A DNA stretch of 64,000 nt from the NCBI GenBank assembly GCA_034509425.1, contig JAVTVJ010000520.1:806001-870000 (forward strand). The letters are read 5' to 3'. The position numbers were made by a program, and so were the translations under genes. The notes under the pieces are model-generated. The model was not told the DNA's origin, did no database searches, and was given only the letters and a program-made list of their open reading frames with translations. This DNA comes from Eopsaltria australis. Lineage: Eukaryota > Chordata > Aves > Passeriformes > Petroicidae. Shown here in pieces: positions 33,513 to 44,260 of this stretch; position 1 is the first letter of the stretch; the number at the start of each line of letters is the position of its first letter.

Positions 33513-35627
33513 TCCTACTCCTCTGTTGTTGAAGCTGTTTTTGGTCACTGCACTTTAGAGAAGCATTAGAGACTAAATACTGAGAGGATTGGGTCAGTTC
33601 ATGGTTTGGTCAAAAAAGACAATTAGCTGTTAAGTTCCACTGCAGCTTATCACCTTTATTATTTATTATTTAATAGAGCTTTTTGCTTCATTAAGAAGAA
33701 CCAGCTGATACCCCAGTGGTGAAACATGACCTGCTGGACATGTGATTAGGTGCTACTTGAGTTAATTTGCCTTAAAACTATTCCCATTTAAAACCACGTC
33801 TCTTAAGAGCCCCGTCTTGCAGTTCTGGCACCAGTGTAAAAAACATGAAATTACATCAAACCCTCCTCACCCCCAGAGTTTTGGGGGGTCTGCACAGATT
33901 CGCAGGATGGGGAGTGCCAGGTTAGATCTTCCACTTCTGACCAGTGGGGAAGTCTTTAAACTGGGAAGGCACAGCAGGCAGAGATTGCTGTAGGTAACAG
34001 GAAGGACAGACAGAAGAATCAAAATCTTGCAGGATCAAGAACTTTCCACAGAGAAATTAATTAAAACCCCTGCATTAATCGATCAGATTTCATACATGCA
34101 CATGCTGTAACATGGAAAACAACTTCGAGAGCAAACAGTCAAATAAAAACCTTAAAAACCTCTTCCAGTATCTGTATTTTTCTTTGTTATAGTGACCTCC
34201 AGAGGTACCAGGTAACAACTGAACTTCCCGAGTCGGAAACAAGAGTTCATTCCCCCATTTCATCACTGCAGCTCTGGGCTGTACCACAGAATGGGTTTTA
34301 TCAGGGAAGTTCAAGGTGGAAATTCCACTGGGGAGCGGGCAGAGAGAACCATCTGCCTGCAATTCATGCTGGTTTTAATCAATACCTGAAGGTTCTTCCC
34401 TGAGGGCTGCAGAGCATCGCTCATCCTGCCCACAGCCGTGACCCCCACTCCCCACGGCAGCAGCAGCAGCTGGATCCGTGCCTTGTGAGCCATTTTCTCT
34501 GCTCCTCAGGTAAATCTGGGCCGTGTCATCACATTCCCCTCCAATCTGAATCCTCACCAGCTTCAGGGCCAGGTACTAAGCAGGCTGCCAGCAGCCCAAG
34601 CTCTGAGCGTGGTGGACAGAATCGTACGAGACAAAAACAGAGCGGGTTCCACCTCTGCGTCACCCTCCCTTTCCTGGCAATTCTGCACAAAACATTGCAG
34701 TGTTTTAGGACAAACTTCCCAGACCCCACAAGGGATGAAGTTATCTGCAAGGTTTTCCTCCTGTCAAGGAGCTGGCCTGATCCCACTGGTGACTTCACCA
34801 CTGTCACCCCTGGCCACAGCAGAGATGCTCCAGTGGATGCACAGATGGGATAACAAGCACGAGGGATTCTCACTCCAGCTCCTCCCACAGCCCCACAATC
34901 CCATCCATGCTGGCTGAATGGCATTAACAGCCTCCTTGGGCAGCAGGATCTGGCAGGCTGGATTTGGGTGCACTCACTAACCCAGTTTTATTCCCTAATC
35001 TAATTCCCCATCCAGGATGGTGTTTACTCAACAACTCATTAAATCCTCCGTAACTGCATTACTTTATTCCAGTTTAAATTGCAGACATAGCCTGGGTTTA
35101 TGCAAACAAACACTTCCTGAGTAACTTCGAGCTCCCAAGTACACTAATTAAATCTGTCACATGCACAGTGGAACTTTAAATTATGTTTGCTCGATCCTTT
35201 AGCAGTAAATGGTGCTTTGAACTGAGTGTACGATGAATGAAATCACATTCCTTGGTCTGTTCAGGGGAAAGGAAGTGGGGATTCTGAATCAACTTTGATT
35301 CAATTCTCTGCTGTTTTCTGTTGAATCAAAGTCAACGTGCTGGACGAGCACCACCCAGGCTGTTTGCAGAGGATGTTCTGCTTCATGTGGGCATTGAGAG
35401 CAGGCTGGGAACAGATTGAGGCTGAAAAGGACAGAAATTGTGCAGGACACACTCTGTGTTCTGCTCAAGGCAGGCAGAGGGCTCAGCAGGTATTCCTGCA
35501 GCAATCCCACCGCTTCTATTTCCAAGATGCCACCTCTCCAAAATCCGTGCAGATCTGTTCCACGTGCTTCAGCTGACTGAAAAGCCACATCGTGGTGGAT
35601 TTTGCCTTAGAGGCTACAAAATCAGAC
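33513..35627. other. unique non-coding sequence
   Basis: No gene. The 33,590-33,800 and 35,020-35,260 parts are AT-rich and repeat-free. The second has CATTACTTTATTCCAGTTTA and GTACACTAATTAAATC and is a weak candidate for a conserved element. Confidence 0.48.
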
Positions 35628-35685
35628 AGTCACAGAACCATTTATGTTGGAAAACACCTCCAGGATCACCAAACCCAAATTTTGT
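35628..35685 (-). mobile_element. CR1 LINE 3' end, short
   Basis: Only about 58 bp remain: CACAGAACCATTTATGTTGG, AAAACACCTCCAGGATCACC, AAACCCAA. This matches the antisense CR1 terminus and then merges into unique sequence. Confidence 0.8.
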
Positions 35686-36615
35686 TGGACTTTGTTTGAC
35701 ATGGGCAAAAACAAGAGAAGTGAAACAGAGGCAGAGGGGGTGATGCAGCCCCTGAGCTCACCCCAGCAGGCGCTGGCACCTGTCCCTGCAGAACCTGGGA
35801 CACGCACAGATCCTCTCCTGGGATTGATCCCCACTCCCTGCCAGCCTGGCTGAGCACGGGGGGCTCAGGGGACAGGGAGTTCCTTGGTTGTAGAGTTAAT
35901 TCGCTCTGTGAATGAGCCCTCAGGGGAGGAGCTCACCAGGGAACCCCAGCAGGTACCTGTGCTGGCTCCAAACCCTGCAGCCACAGCAAGAACCATCCCA
36001 CACTCTGATCCAACCTTTCCTCTTCGTGCAGGAGCTCTCGCTCACTCTAAACACTTTATTAGCGCTTGGGGAATAGCAAAGCATTGGAGTTAAAGCGGTG
36101 GCTGAGTGGGAAAACACTGCACATTTCTTAGCTTTAACAGTAAGAGTGGCTGGGAATGGTCTTTAGCTCAATTACAGCAACATGCATTGTGTTTACCCCG
36201 GACACGGCGCATTCCTGATTGCCCCGTGTTTCTGGGAGGCCAGCATGCATAATTCATGGGGGAGACTGACTCAGGACAGAAATATCCCTTGGTTTATCAC
36301 TGAGCTGCAAAACACTCTTCCCTCCTGGCGCTTGTGCTGCTCTTTAAACCCCTCACATGTTTCTCTGTGTTCTCTGCAGAGCATTTGGCACGGTTTGCTC
36401 GAAATAAATAATAAATACTAGTAGTCATGTTGGACAGGACCTCACTCCCTCCTCCTTCCCCTTCCCCACTGGGTGTTATCTCCTCCTGGCAGGGAGCAGC
36501 CAAAGCCATGCTCAGATTTTCTCCTCTCCTCCTCCTCCCCAGGCCGAGCACAGGAGCCATCCCCACCCTGGAGATGGGGGAGCAGGAGAGATGTGAAACA
36601 ACAACACTCAGTTTG
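35686..36615. other. unique non-coding sequence
   Basis: No recognised element. 36,100-36,260 has AT-rich parts with CTCAATTACAGC and ATGCATAATTCATGG but nothing decisive. Confidence 0.48.
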
Positions 36616-36800
36616 CTCCCAGATCCTCAGAGAGGGTGAAACAGGCACAGCCAGGCCTTCACTTCTAATTTTTTGGTGTTTCCTCCCTCGGAATCCCATT
36701 CCTGCACTCCGTGGAACCACAGCAAGGCAGAAATGGGTCAGGTGTGAGCTGCTTGGCTCTTCCTGCACCAGTGGGGTCCCACAGCTCCTGATTCTTCTCC
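36616..36800 (+). repeat. unclassified interspersed repeat, copy 1
   Basis: The block shares roughly 90% identity with 40,968-41,145 in the same orientation. The core AACAGGCACAGCCAGGCCTT runs through TCTAATTTTTTGGTGTTTCC and GTGGAACCACAGCAAGGCAG. It has no CR1 or LTR hallmarks that I recognise. It could be part of a passerine repeat or a local duplication. Confidence 0.85.
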
Positions 36801-36897
36801 AGGGGAGCAGGAGGAAAATCTTATTTCCTTGCTGAGGAGCTGATCAATCTCTGCCAGGACTGATTTTCTTTAATGCATGAGCAAAGGAGCTGAAGGA

Positions 36898-37090
36898 TCA
36901 GAGAATCTCAGAATGGTTTGGGTTGAAAGGACCTTAAGTGGAAGGTGTCCACCTTCCACTGTCCCAGGCTGCTCCAAGCCCCATCCAGGCTGGCCTTGGG
37001 CACTGCCAGGGATCAAGGGGCAGCCTCAGCTGCTCTGGGCACCCTGTGCCAGGGCCTCCCCACCCTCACAGGGAAGGATTTCTCCTCCAG
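36898..37090 (-). mobile_element. CR1 LINE 3' fragment
   Basis: Antisense CR1: GAATGGTTTGGGTTGAAAGG, ACCTTAAGTGGAAGGTGTCC, CCACTGTCCCAGGCTGCTCC, GCCTCCCCACCCTCACAGGG. The block between the terminus and the CCTTCCACTGTCC motif is shortened relative to the other copies, so there is an internal deletion. Confidence 0.93.
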
Positions 37091-37925
37091 CCCAGCTCCC
37101 CACACTCCCCTGGGCTCTCCCAGACCCCGTTCCTGTGAGAGGGCACAGCCAGAGCTGCCTCATCACACAGCAATCCCCAGGAACTGGTGATGCTCAAACA
37201 CAGCTTTCCCCCCTAGGCCTCAGAACTCTGCAATCCCGTATCCAAATAATCCTTTCAGCTCATAACATATTTTTAGACATCCCATTAATATTTAACGAGA
37301 CAGCCCACAGCAAGTTAGATAGCACAGCAATTAATTTTTAAATGCTGACATTTATTACAGCATGTAAGCGCTACCTAACTTGCTGTGGGCTATCTGGATA
37401 AATGTCAGTTAAATATCTAATAATTCCTTACAATTTAATATGAACATAAAGAAAAAAAAAAAAGCCCTGTAATTATCCATTATTTTTAAAGTTTGATCGA
37501 GATTTTAATTTCGGCATTTAGGTTTCTCTCTTACCCATCCCTGCTTCAGCCTCTGAGGCGAAGTCATTTTTGGTAATTAATTTATACATTGATTAATTTA
37601 GTTTCATCTAATGTTTAAATCCATGCATGGAAGGCCCAAGATACAGCAGGGGAAAATAAAAAAAACTGATTAATGTTGCAACAGGCTGGCAGGACACCCA
37701 GCAGCCTGAGAGATGGACCTGGCATTCCCAGAGGGAAGGGACAGAGAGGATCCATTCAAAATATTCAGGAATGAGCTGGGGGAACCACCTGAGCATGGAC
37801 ACGCTGTAAACTCCTCACACCTGGATCACAACAGAGGCACTGAGAATTCCTTAGCAGCTTGGGTGATCAAAGGAATCCTGAACAGATGCTTTGACAGGAT
37901 AATTTAAAGTTAAAATTAAATCATT
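37091..37925. promoter_or_regulatory. AT-rich conserved-looking block with long hairpin
   Basis: From about 37,220 to 37,620 the sequence is AT-rich, repeat-free and dense in TAAT-type cores (GGTAATTAATTTATACATTG, ATTAATTTAGTTTC). It holds the 22-bp inverted repeat listed separately at 37,302-37,391. The rest of the interval is ordinary unique sequence. Candidate regulatory or structured conserved element. Evidence is composition and symmetry only. Confidence 0.35.
37302..37391. repeat. 22-bp inverted repeat (hairpin)
   Basis: The arms 37,302-37,323 and 37,370-37,391 match as reverse complements at 21 of 22 positions (left arm begins AGCCCACAGCAAGTTAG). The loop is 46 nt. The one mismatch would be a G-U wobble in a minus-strand transcript. 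Outside the arms, 37,288-37,296 (ATATTTAAC) pairs with 37,408-37,416. An alternative 11-bp pair joins 37,345-37,355 to 37,398-37,408. No target duplication typical of a MITE is evident. Confidence 0.95.
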
Positions 37926-38020
37926 AAAATAAATAAATAAATAGATAAATAAATAAATAAATAAATAGATAAATAGATAAATAGATAAATAGATAAATAG
38001 ATAAAGAAATAAAGAAATAA
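37926..38020. repeat. (AAAT/AGAT)n microsatellite
   Basis: Imperfect AAAT tetranucleotides interspersed with regular ATAGATAA octamers. Low complexity. Confidence 0.95.
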
Positions 38021-39771
38021 AATTTAAAATTTTAAATAGAAGGAAGAAAACCTTCAAATTTGTAACTCTGGAAACCTCCCTTCATGGTAGTGCCTCTTCC
38101 CAGCCCTGTATGAAGGGGTTTCCCCGTCACAATCTGGGACTAGAAAAGATCATTTCTGCACAGGAATTGCAGCTCAGAGCAGCATCTTCTCCCCCCTGAA
38201 TGGTTCTGATTCCACGAGCAGCAGATGCAGCCACTTGTCCCATCCCTAAGCCTGATCCTGCTCAGCACCTTGTCCCAGCCCAGCCCAGGGTGTGAGGAGC
38301 CCCCGAGGCTCTGTGGGAAACACACAGCTCTGGAAACAGCTCTGCTTGTACCTCATACATTTTCCTGTCATTTCTATTCCCTGGGTATTTTGTTACTGAG
38401 GGATATTTGCATGAAAATAGAATCTTTGTTTCATAAGAATTCATCTGCTCCTGTAATGTGGTCCTGGAGGAGCTGGCAGTGAATGAACACGCTGCGTTTC
38501 TCATGTTCACACATACACACACAAAAAAATTGCCAATTATTTAAATTATTGTATCTTTTGGAGGCTTAATTTTCCTCCATGAATTTCCTGTTCAATCAAT
38601 GCCACAGTAATCCTGAGCCCTGAACGGGAGGAAGGTGCCAAGCAAGGGCTGGATGAACCCAACAGGAGAATTTCCAAGGGGCTCTGGGGTTGGGAAATCT
38701 CTGTGTTTACATCCTGCTGTGACAGGACAGGGGTGACAGGAACAGCAGGAGCTTCAAGGTGGGACATAAAGAAGAAAAATTCAGGGGTTGAGTTTCCTGT
38801 CTGTATCAAAACCTCTGGGAACATCCTTCCCCCCTCTCCCAAGAGAGGTTTGTGCCCTCGGGGCAATGGGTGTAAATGAACACATTCCAGTTTTTCATAA
38901 AAATAGATTACTTTGGGGAGGCTGCCCATAACAACACGCTTCTCACATGCTTCACTTCGCAGGGTTTTAATCAAAATTTTCTTTGAGATGCTTCCCAAAA
39001 CCTTCGCAGAAATATTGTGTTTTCCAAAGGCTGCAGGAAGAACACTTGTAATTGGAAAAAAAAAAAAAAAAGAAAAAAGCAATATCAGCTTTGGAAATGA
39101 ACCTGGTAAAGTTCCCAATTAAAATTTGTTCTAAAAAACAAACAAAACTTTACAGAGTAGAAAGCAAGCCTCATAGCAAAGGGGAAGGTTCAGAGTCACT
39201 AAAAACAACTTATCAGGAGGGTTTTCCATGTTACCTTGGTTTGTCATCCCTTCCCTTCAAGAGCACATGTGAGGGAGGCTTTAACCAGCCCCATGGGGCT
39301 TTCTGGCCACAGGACCATTCCCATTAATTGTTCTTCCAGGAATCAGAGTAAATAAGATGAAAACCTCCGTCTGTGATGCTTCTGAACAGGCATTCTGTTC
39401 CCTCACCCTCCTTTAATTGGAACAAATGTACCCATTTAGAACTACATATCTTCCAAATTTCCACTGTCTCCTGCAATTCACGCTGATATTTTATCACTTG
39501 ATAAACAATCAGGTTCTTTACTCGCCTAATTCTGCCTCGCTTGCTCCCAGGCCCTGCAGCTCCTGATCCATCCAGCCTGTGCACATGTTCATTAGCTCCA
39601 TCCATTCCAGCTGCACGGCCCAATGGAGCTGAAAAAGCTGCGGGAATGTTCCCTCCCAGTGCAGGCTGTGGAGAGGGAACCTGCAGAATTCCCTGCTGCA
39701 GACACAGCTCACCAGGGACAGGGGGTAGTGACAGAGCCCAGCTGTGTCACATCTGTCACATCCTCCCTGGC
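38021..39771. other. unique non-coding sequence
   Basis: No exon or clear transposon. 38,880-39,060 is AT-rich with a few CpGs and an A-run at 39,056-39,070. A frame of 190 codons at 38,546-39,118 (minus) has poly-Phe and no family resemblance. Confidence 0.48.
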
Positions 39772-39789
39772 TGAGGCTGCAAATTCTGG

Positions 39790-40203
39790 GCCAGATAAAA
39801 TTAGGAGAATAAAAAGTGGTTCTATTTATTGAAGGGCCTGCAGGTACAGTTAGGGCAGATGAAGCCTCCCAGGGCCTACACCCAAAATGGACAATGGGTC
39901 ACAGGTTTTCACACCTTTATAGGTTTGGTCCATTTGCACATTGGGGGTTCATCTTCCAATTACAGCTTCAGCTAATGAAGTCATTGACCCCAAGTTTGCT
40001 CTCCCCAGCTCACTTTTGTTTCCATCTCTCAGGGCCTGGGACACTCAGGTGTCCTCGATTGCCAGGCCTGGAGAGGAATTGTTGTGTCTGCCCCAAATGG
40101 GAGAGCAGCAGCTGACCCTGGAGATGGAGTTCAGAGTTAGACACTAAAGAACTGCAGGATTACAAATACATGAAGAATATAAATCTGAAATCCTGAGGTG
40201 TCA
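39790..40203 (-). mobile_element. solo LTR, family 1 (ERV), copy B
   Basis: Clearly the same LTR as copies A, C and D from about 39,797 to the GGTGTCA end at 40,203. The other end is atypical: instead of TGATGCC plus about 30 bp, the sequence reads CTGGCTGAGGCTGCAAATTC before joining at GATAAAATTAG. So the sense 3' end (U5 side) is deleted or replaced, and no target duplication can be read. The TATA region reads TATAAAG on the minus strand and the AATAAA signal is intact. Confidence 0.88.
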
Positions 40204-40967
40204 ATCCAAATTCCACACATGCATCCCCCGTGGCTGGGCAGAGCTTTGCTGCCTCCCTCTGATTTCCCAGCGGCTCCCCCCTCTGCTTGCAGGGCTGTGA
40301 TAAACCAGCAGCAGGCTTAACCTTTTCCAAAGGGCACCCCCCTCATCATGCACCATTTCCAGCACTCCACAGAGCACGTCCCAGAGGGTTGGGAGATGAG
40401 GCTGTGTGAGAGCAATAACCTTTGAAAGCTTCTGAGGCTGCTGGGCCCACAAATTACTAAATTAATGATTGGCCTTACCTTTGGAAAAGGCAAACAGGGG
40501 AAGCAAGGAACCTGAGCAGTCAGCTTAGAGGGAATGAGAGCCATTTCCTGCATCTCTCCTGCCACTGGACTGTTTAATTTAAGCGGAGGATTCACTGAAC
40601 TCTGATGAAGAGCAGCAGCTGCCTTGGGATTCGTAAGATGGATCTGACACAGGAAAACATGTTTCCTGCCATAATCCAGATTGATCACCCTGCCCATGTC
40701 TGAGGTCTCCTCTGCCACTTGCTGACAAAGCCTCCACAGCTCTGCAGCTGCTGCTGCCTCCTCCTGGGAGAGCCTCCCTCTTACTCCAGAGGGGACCAGG
40801 AGCAATGGGGAGATGTTGGTGTGCACTGAAAGCTTTAATAATGAAACTCCAGCCTAATAGAAATTATTGCATGTGCTGCCACACCCTGCACGTGCTCACC
40901 CACTGCCTTTGGGAAATGTGGAACGTGTGGAATAGGAAGAGGAACCAAGGGTGTCTGTATCTTACCT
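40204..40967. other. unique non-coding sequence
   Basis: Nothing recognised. A 169-codon minus frame at 40,317-40,826 has no motif. Confidence 0.48.
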
Positions 40968-41145
40968 GCTGCCCAGGTACTCAAAGAGGCTGCAACAGGC
41001 ACAGCCAGGCCTTCATTTCTAATTTTTTGGTGTTTCCTCCCTTGGAATCCCATTGCTGCACTCAGTGGAACCACAGCAAGGCAGAAGTGGGTCAGGTGGG
41101 AATTGCTTGGCTCTTCCTACACCCAGGGCACTCACAGCTCCTGAT
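40968..41145 (+). repeat. unclassified interspersed repeat, copy 2
   Basis: Direct copy of 36,616-36,800, about 4.35 kb away, with around nine substitutions in the best-aligned 120 bp. The flanks differ, so the shared block has defined ends, as expected for an inserted element. Confidence 0.85.
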
Positions 41146-41271
41146 TCTTGGAGCAGGCAGAGCATGACCAGGGAAAACCTCCTCCCACCTTGGCCATCCA
41201 GAGAGGAAAACCCCTGGTTAGATATCAAGGAACCCCAGGGACAGTCACCCCCAGCCAGCAATGCTTCAGCA

Positions 41272-41560
41272 GAGCAGGTACGAGAGGAAATGGCCACAAG
41301 CTGTGCCAGGAGAGGTTTCAATTGGATATTAAAAAACATTTTTTCGCAGAAAGGGTTGTAAAGCATTGGCACAGGCAGCCCAGGGCAGTGGTGGAGTCCC
41401 CATCCCTGGAAGTGTTCAAAAAACACGTGGACATGGTACTTGAGGACGTGGTTTAGTGGTGAATATGGGTTGATGGTTGGACTTGATGTCTTCAGGGTCT
41501 TTTCCAGCAATAATGGTAAATAATTAAAGCTTTTCCAGCCTTAATGATTCTATGATTCCA
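41272..41560 (+). mobile_element. CR1 LINE 3' fragment
   Basis: Sense CR1 of a different subfamily from the TTAAGGTCCC type: GGCAGTGGTGGAGTCCCCAT, CCCTGGAAGTGTTCAAAAAA, GTTGGACTTGATGTCTTCAG, GGTCTTTTCCAGC, and a tail with AATGATTCTATGATTCC. It is interrupted near the end by about 25 bp (AATAATGGTAAATAATTAAAG). Confidence 0.93.
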
Positions 41561-42014
41561 CCTCTGGATGTTCAGTGTCAGAGCCCTCTGCTGCCAGCCC
41601 AGCATTGGGAACGTGTAAAAAAGCTTCATGGTGGCACAGGATAAGAGAATAAGCACAGTCCAAGGTATTCCTCGTTGTTTTCAAGTTATTCTGTTATTTT
41701 CAGTGCTTCTGAAGGCTGCCCACATCACCTGGCTCAAAGGAAACCTGTCCCTTGTAGGGTTCCACTGTGTGTGCTATAGAAAATCAGCCTGGAAGGCCCA
41801 GAGGGAGCCTCTTCCCCAGGCCCAGAGGTGCCCAGGAAGCACATCCAGGGCACCAGGGATGGACATGGGAAAGAGGAGCATGGCTTTGTGGCCTTCTGCA
41901 CCCATTGTGCGAGAGGATTGTAGGGTGTGACCTTCTAGGGGATTGTTTATCTTTGCTGTTTATGGGATGGCACAGCCTGGGGGTGGGATGGGATAAAGGG
42001 AATTTGCACTGCAC

Positions 42015-42078
42015 AGTAGCCATGGCAGTGGCCATGGGGCAGTAGCCATGGCAGTAGCCATAGTAGGAGCCATAGGAG
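42015..42078. repeat. 12-bp imperfect minisatellite
   Basis: Degenerate copies of GTAGCCATGGCA and GTGGCCATGGGG. Continues loosely into AGGAGCCATAGGAGCAG. Confidence 0.75.
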
Positions 42079-43709
42079 CAGTCTCAGCAGCAGTCCCAGA
42101 GTGATCTGTAGTAGTTTCAGTCTCTGCCTGTATAATAAAGGACCTTGCAACATCACAGTCGCATCTGAGAAGTCTGATGCCCCTGTGTTCAATACTGCAG
42201 TTCCTCTCCATTGCCTGGGATGATAATTCATCAGTACCTCTCTCCAAAGGAAACGCAGCACCTTGGGAACGGATAAATACATGAACATCTGAAAAATGTG
42301 TGTTGTAATTCACCAGCAGATCCAAATCATCGCCCGGAGCCTCTTGGTTGCGACAGCGGCTCCCTAAGGCTGCTCAATTACACACCCTGAGCTACAACCA
42401 CTGAAATCCTGAGCCCAACACAGAAAGGGGCCCAGAGCTGCAATTTAAACCCTGTACATGCACGCTGTGGCTGCAGGATGGATTGTGAGGGTGAGGACAG
42501 GACAGGAGCTGTGGCACTGATGGCAGAGCTGCGTGGGAGGGGCTGTCACATCACCTGGCACTGCAGTGACGGGTACAACCCGCTCCTCCAGGGCTCTGCA
42601 GAGCCACATAAAATATTCACCAGCGTGTTAGAGACTTCCAGTCAAAGAGCAGGCAGTGGAAAGCCAATCTAAGCAGCAAAAAGTGGAAAAGGATCTTTAA
42701 AGAATACGTTTTTAGGAAGTATTTTGGGACTTTTGGAACTTTCCGCAGTTTTTCCCATGGGTATGTGCAAAGCAGCTCATGTGAGTCACTTGGCCATCCC
42801 AGATTCCCTGAGTGATGAACCTGGTTCCATATTTGGGGTATTTTTTCCCAGATGCACTTAATTCTACCCAGCTCTGGTCCCCCAGTCTGGGAGAAACCAA
42901 GTGCCAAGGCTCTTCTCACACCAGACACAGGAAACTCTCTGGTTTCAAACTAAACTTTCTCTGCCCAAACCCAATGCCAGCCCTTCCCTGCACTTGATTA
43001 ATTGTGCTGATCACTTCACCTGGTGCTAATCAGAGCAGTGAAATGTTCCTCATTGTTAAACGGAGTGATTAATTACCAGGATTGCCAGGGAAGTCTGCCA
43101 CCAGCAGCATAAATTCACAGAGCATGTTTGGAAGCATTTGCCAGTGGCAGAGCCTGAGGAGTAAAATATTGCCTGGTTATTTATCTTCCCCCATCACATG
43201 GCAAGAGCAGCAGCAACTGGAGAGGCAGCTCAGCCCTTTGTTGGTTTAAATTGTTGTGAAACCAGCGGTGTAACACAAGGATTTATTTTGATAGATTTGA
43301 TTCAATGAGAACATGCCAAAAGCTGTCCCTGAGGCCACTGTGACCTGTGGTGACTCCTCAGGTCCAGCACCCTCAGGCTCCAGCACTCCCACTCTGAGCA
43401 GCCAGGTGTGCAAAAGATTTGAAACACAAATAAGGTTCAAAGTCCAAATCAGAGGGCAGCTACAACACAGCCCCAGTGAGGAAAATCGCTGTAAAATCTG
43501 AGGTTTGAGCCCATTTTTTTTGCCCTTGTTTGGGAATCAAGTAGAGAAATTACTGAGGAAATTATTTTTCCAAATCTCTACTTAACACAGAAACATTCCC
43601 TTCAATTTGAATTTTGTTGTTTCATTTGAAGTGGCAGATTTGCCTTTGCTCATGCTCGGTTATTTTTTGCATATATATGCACACAACAGGGTAAAATCCT
43701 TGTTTCATG

Positions 43710-43750
43710 AGCAGACACCCAAGGAGGAGGAGGAGGAGGAGGTGTCTGCT
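43710..43750. repeat. GGA repeat flanked by perfect 10-bp inverted repeats
   Basis: AGCAGACACC at 43,710-43,719 and GGTGTCTGCT at 43,741-43,750 are exact reverse complements. Between them is CAAGGAGGAGGAGGAGGAGGA. The trinucleotide run would sit in the loop of a small hairpin. Confidence 0.9.
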
Positions 43751-44011
43751 GGCAGCTGTTGGAGCATCTGGCCCTGTTTAACCAACGGGTGCCTTCTCCT
43801 TCTGTGAGATGGTGGAGGGAACCACACGTGGCTCTGGCTGCTGCCTCTGAACTCCTGCATAAAAACATCAAAGCAATTTTCTCATCTGCACCTGGAACAG
43901 GGGTGTGAGATCTTCCAGCCACACTCCCGTCCTGACTTGACCCACAGCACCCCCAGAATCCCCAGAGGTGACTTTGTCCTTCACAATCACTCAGGTCTGA
44001 GCATGGACTGA

Positions 44012-44260
44012 CAGAGAATCCCAGAAGGGTTTGGGTGGGAAGGGACCTTAAACATCACCCAGTGCCACCCATGCCATGGCAGGGACACCTTCCACTGTCC
44101 CAGGGTGCTCCAAGTCCCATCCAGGCTGGCCTTGGACACTACCAGGGATCCAGGGGCAGCCACAGCTTCTCTGGGCACCCAGTGCCAGGGCCTTCCCACC
44201 CTCACTGGGAAAAATTTCTTCCTAATATTCAATCTAAGCCTGCTCTCTGTCAGTTTGAAA
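44012..44260 (-). mobile_element. CR1 LINE 3' fragment
   Basis: Antisense CR1 terminus GAATCCCAGAAGGGTTTGGG, GGGAAGGGACCTTAAACATC, CCACTGTCCCAGGGTGCTCC, GGCAGCCACAGCTTCTCTGG, then TTCTTCCTAATATTCAATCT. Well preserved. Confidence 0.96.

Larger units (their letters stand above)
41561..44011. other. unique non-coding sequence with small tandem repeats
   Basis: No gene. Contains the 12-bp GCCATGGCAGTA repeat (42,015-42,078) and a GGA repeat flanked by inverted decamers (43,710-43,750). 42,300-42,370 has several CpGs but is short. Confidence 0.5.

Noticed and set aside
33228..33548. Ser/Pro/His/Ile repeat protein on the minus strand
   Set aside because: Simple translation of the 22-bp minisatellite.
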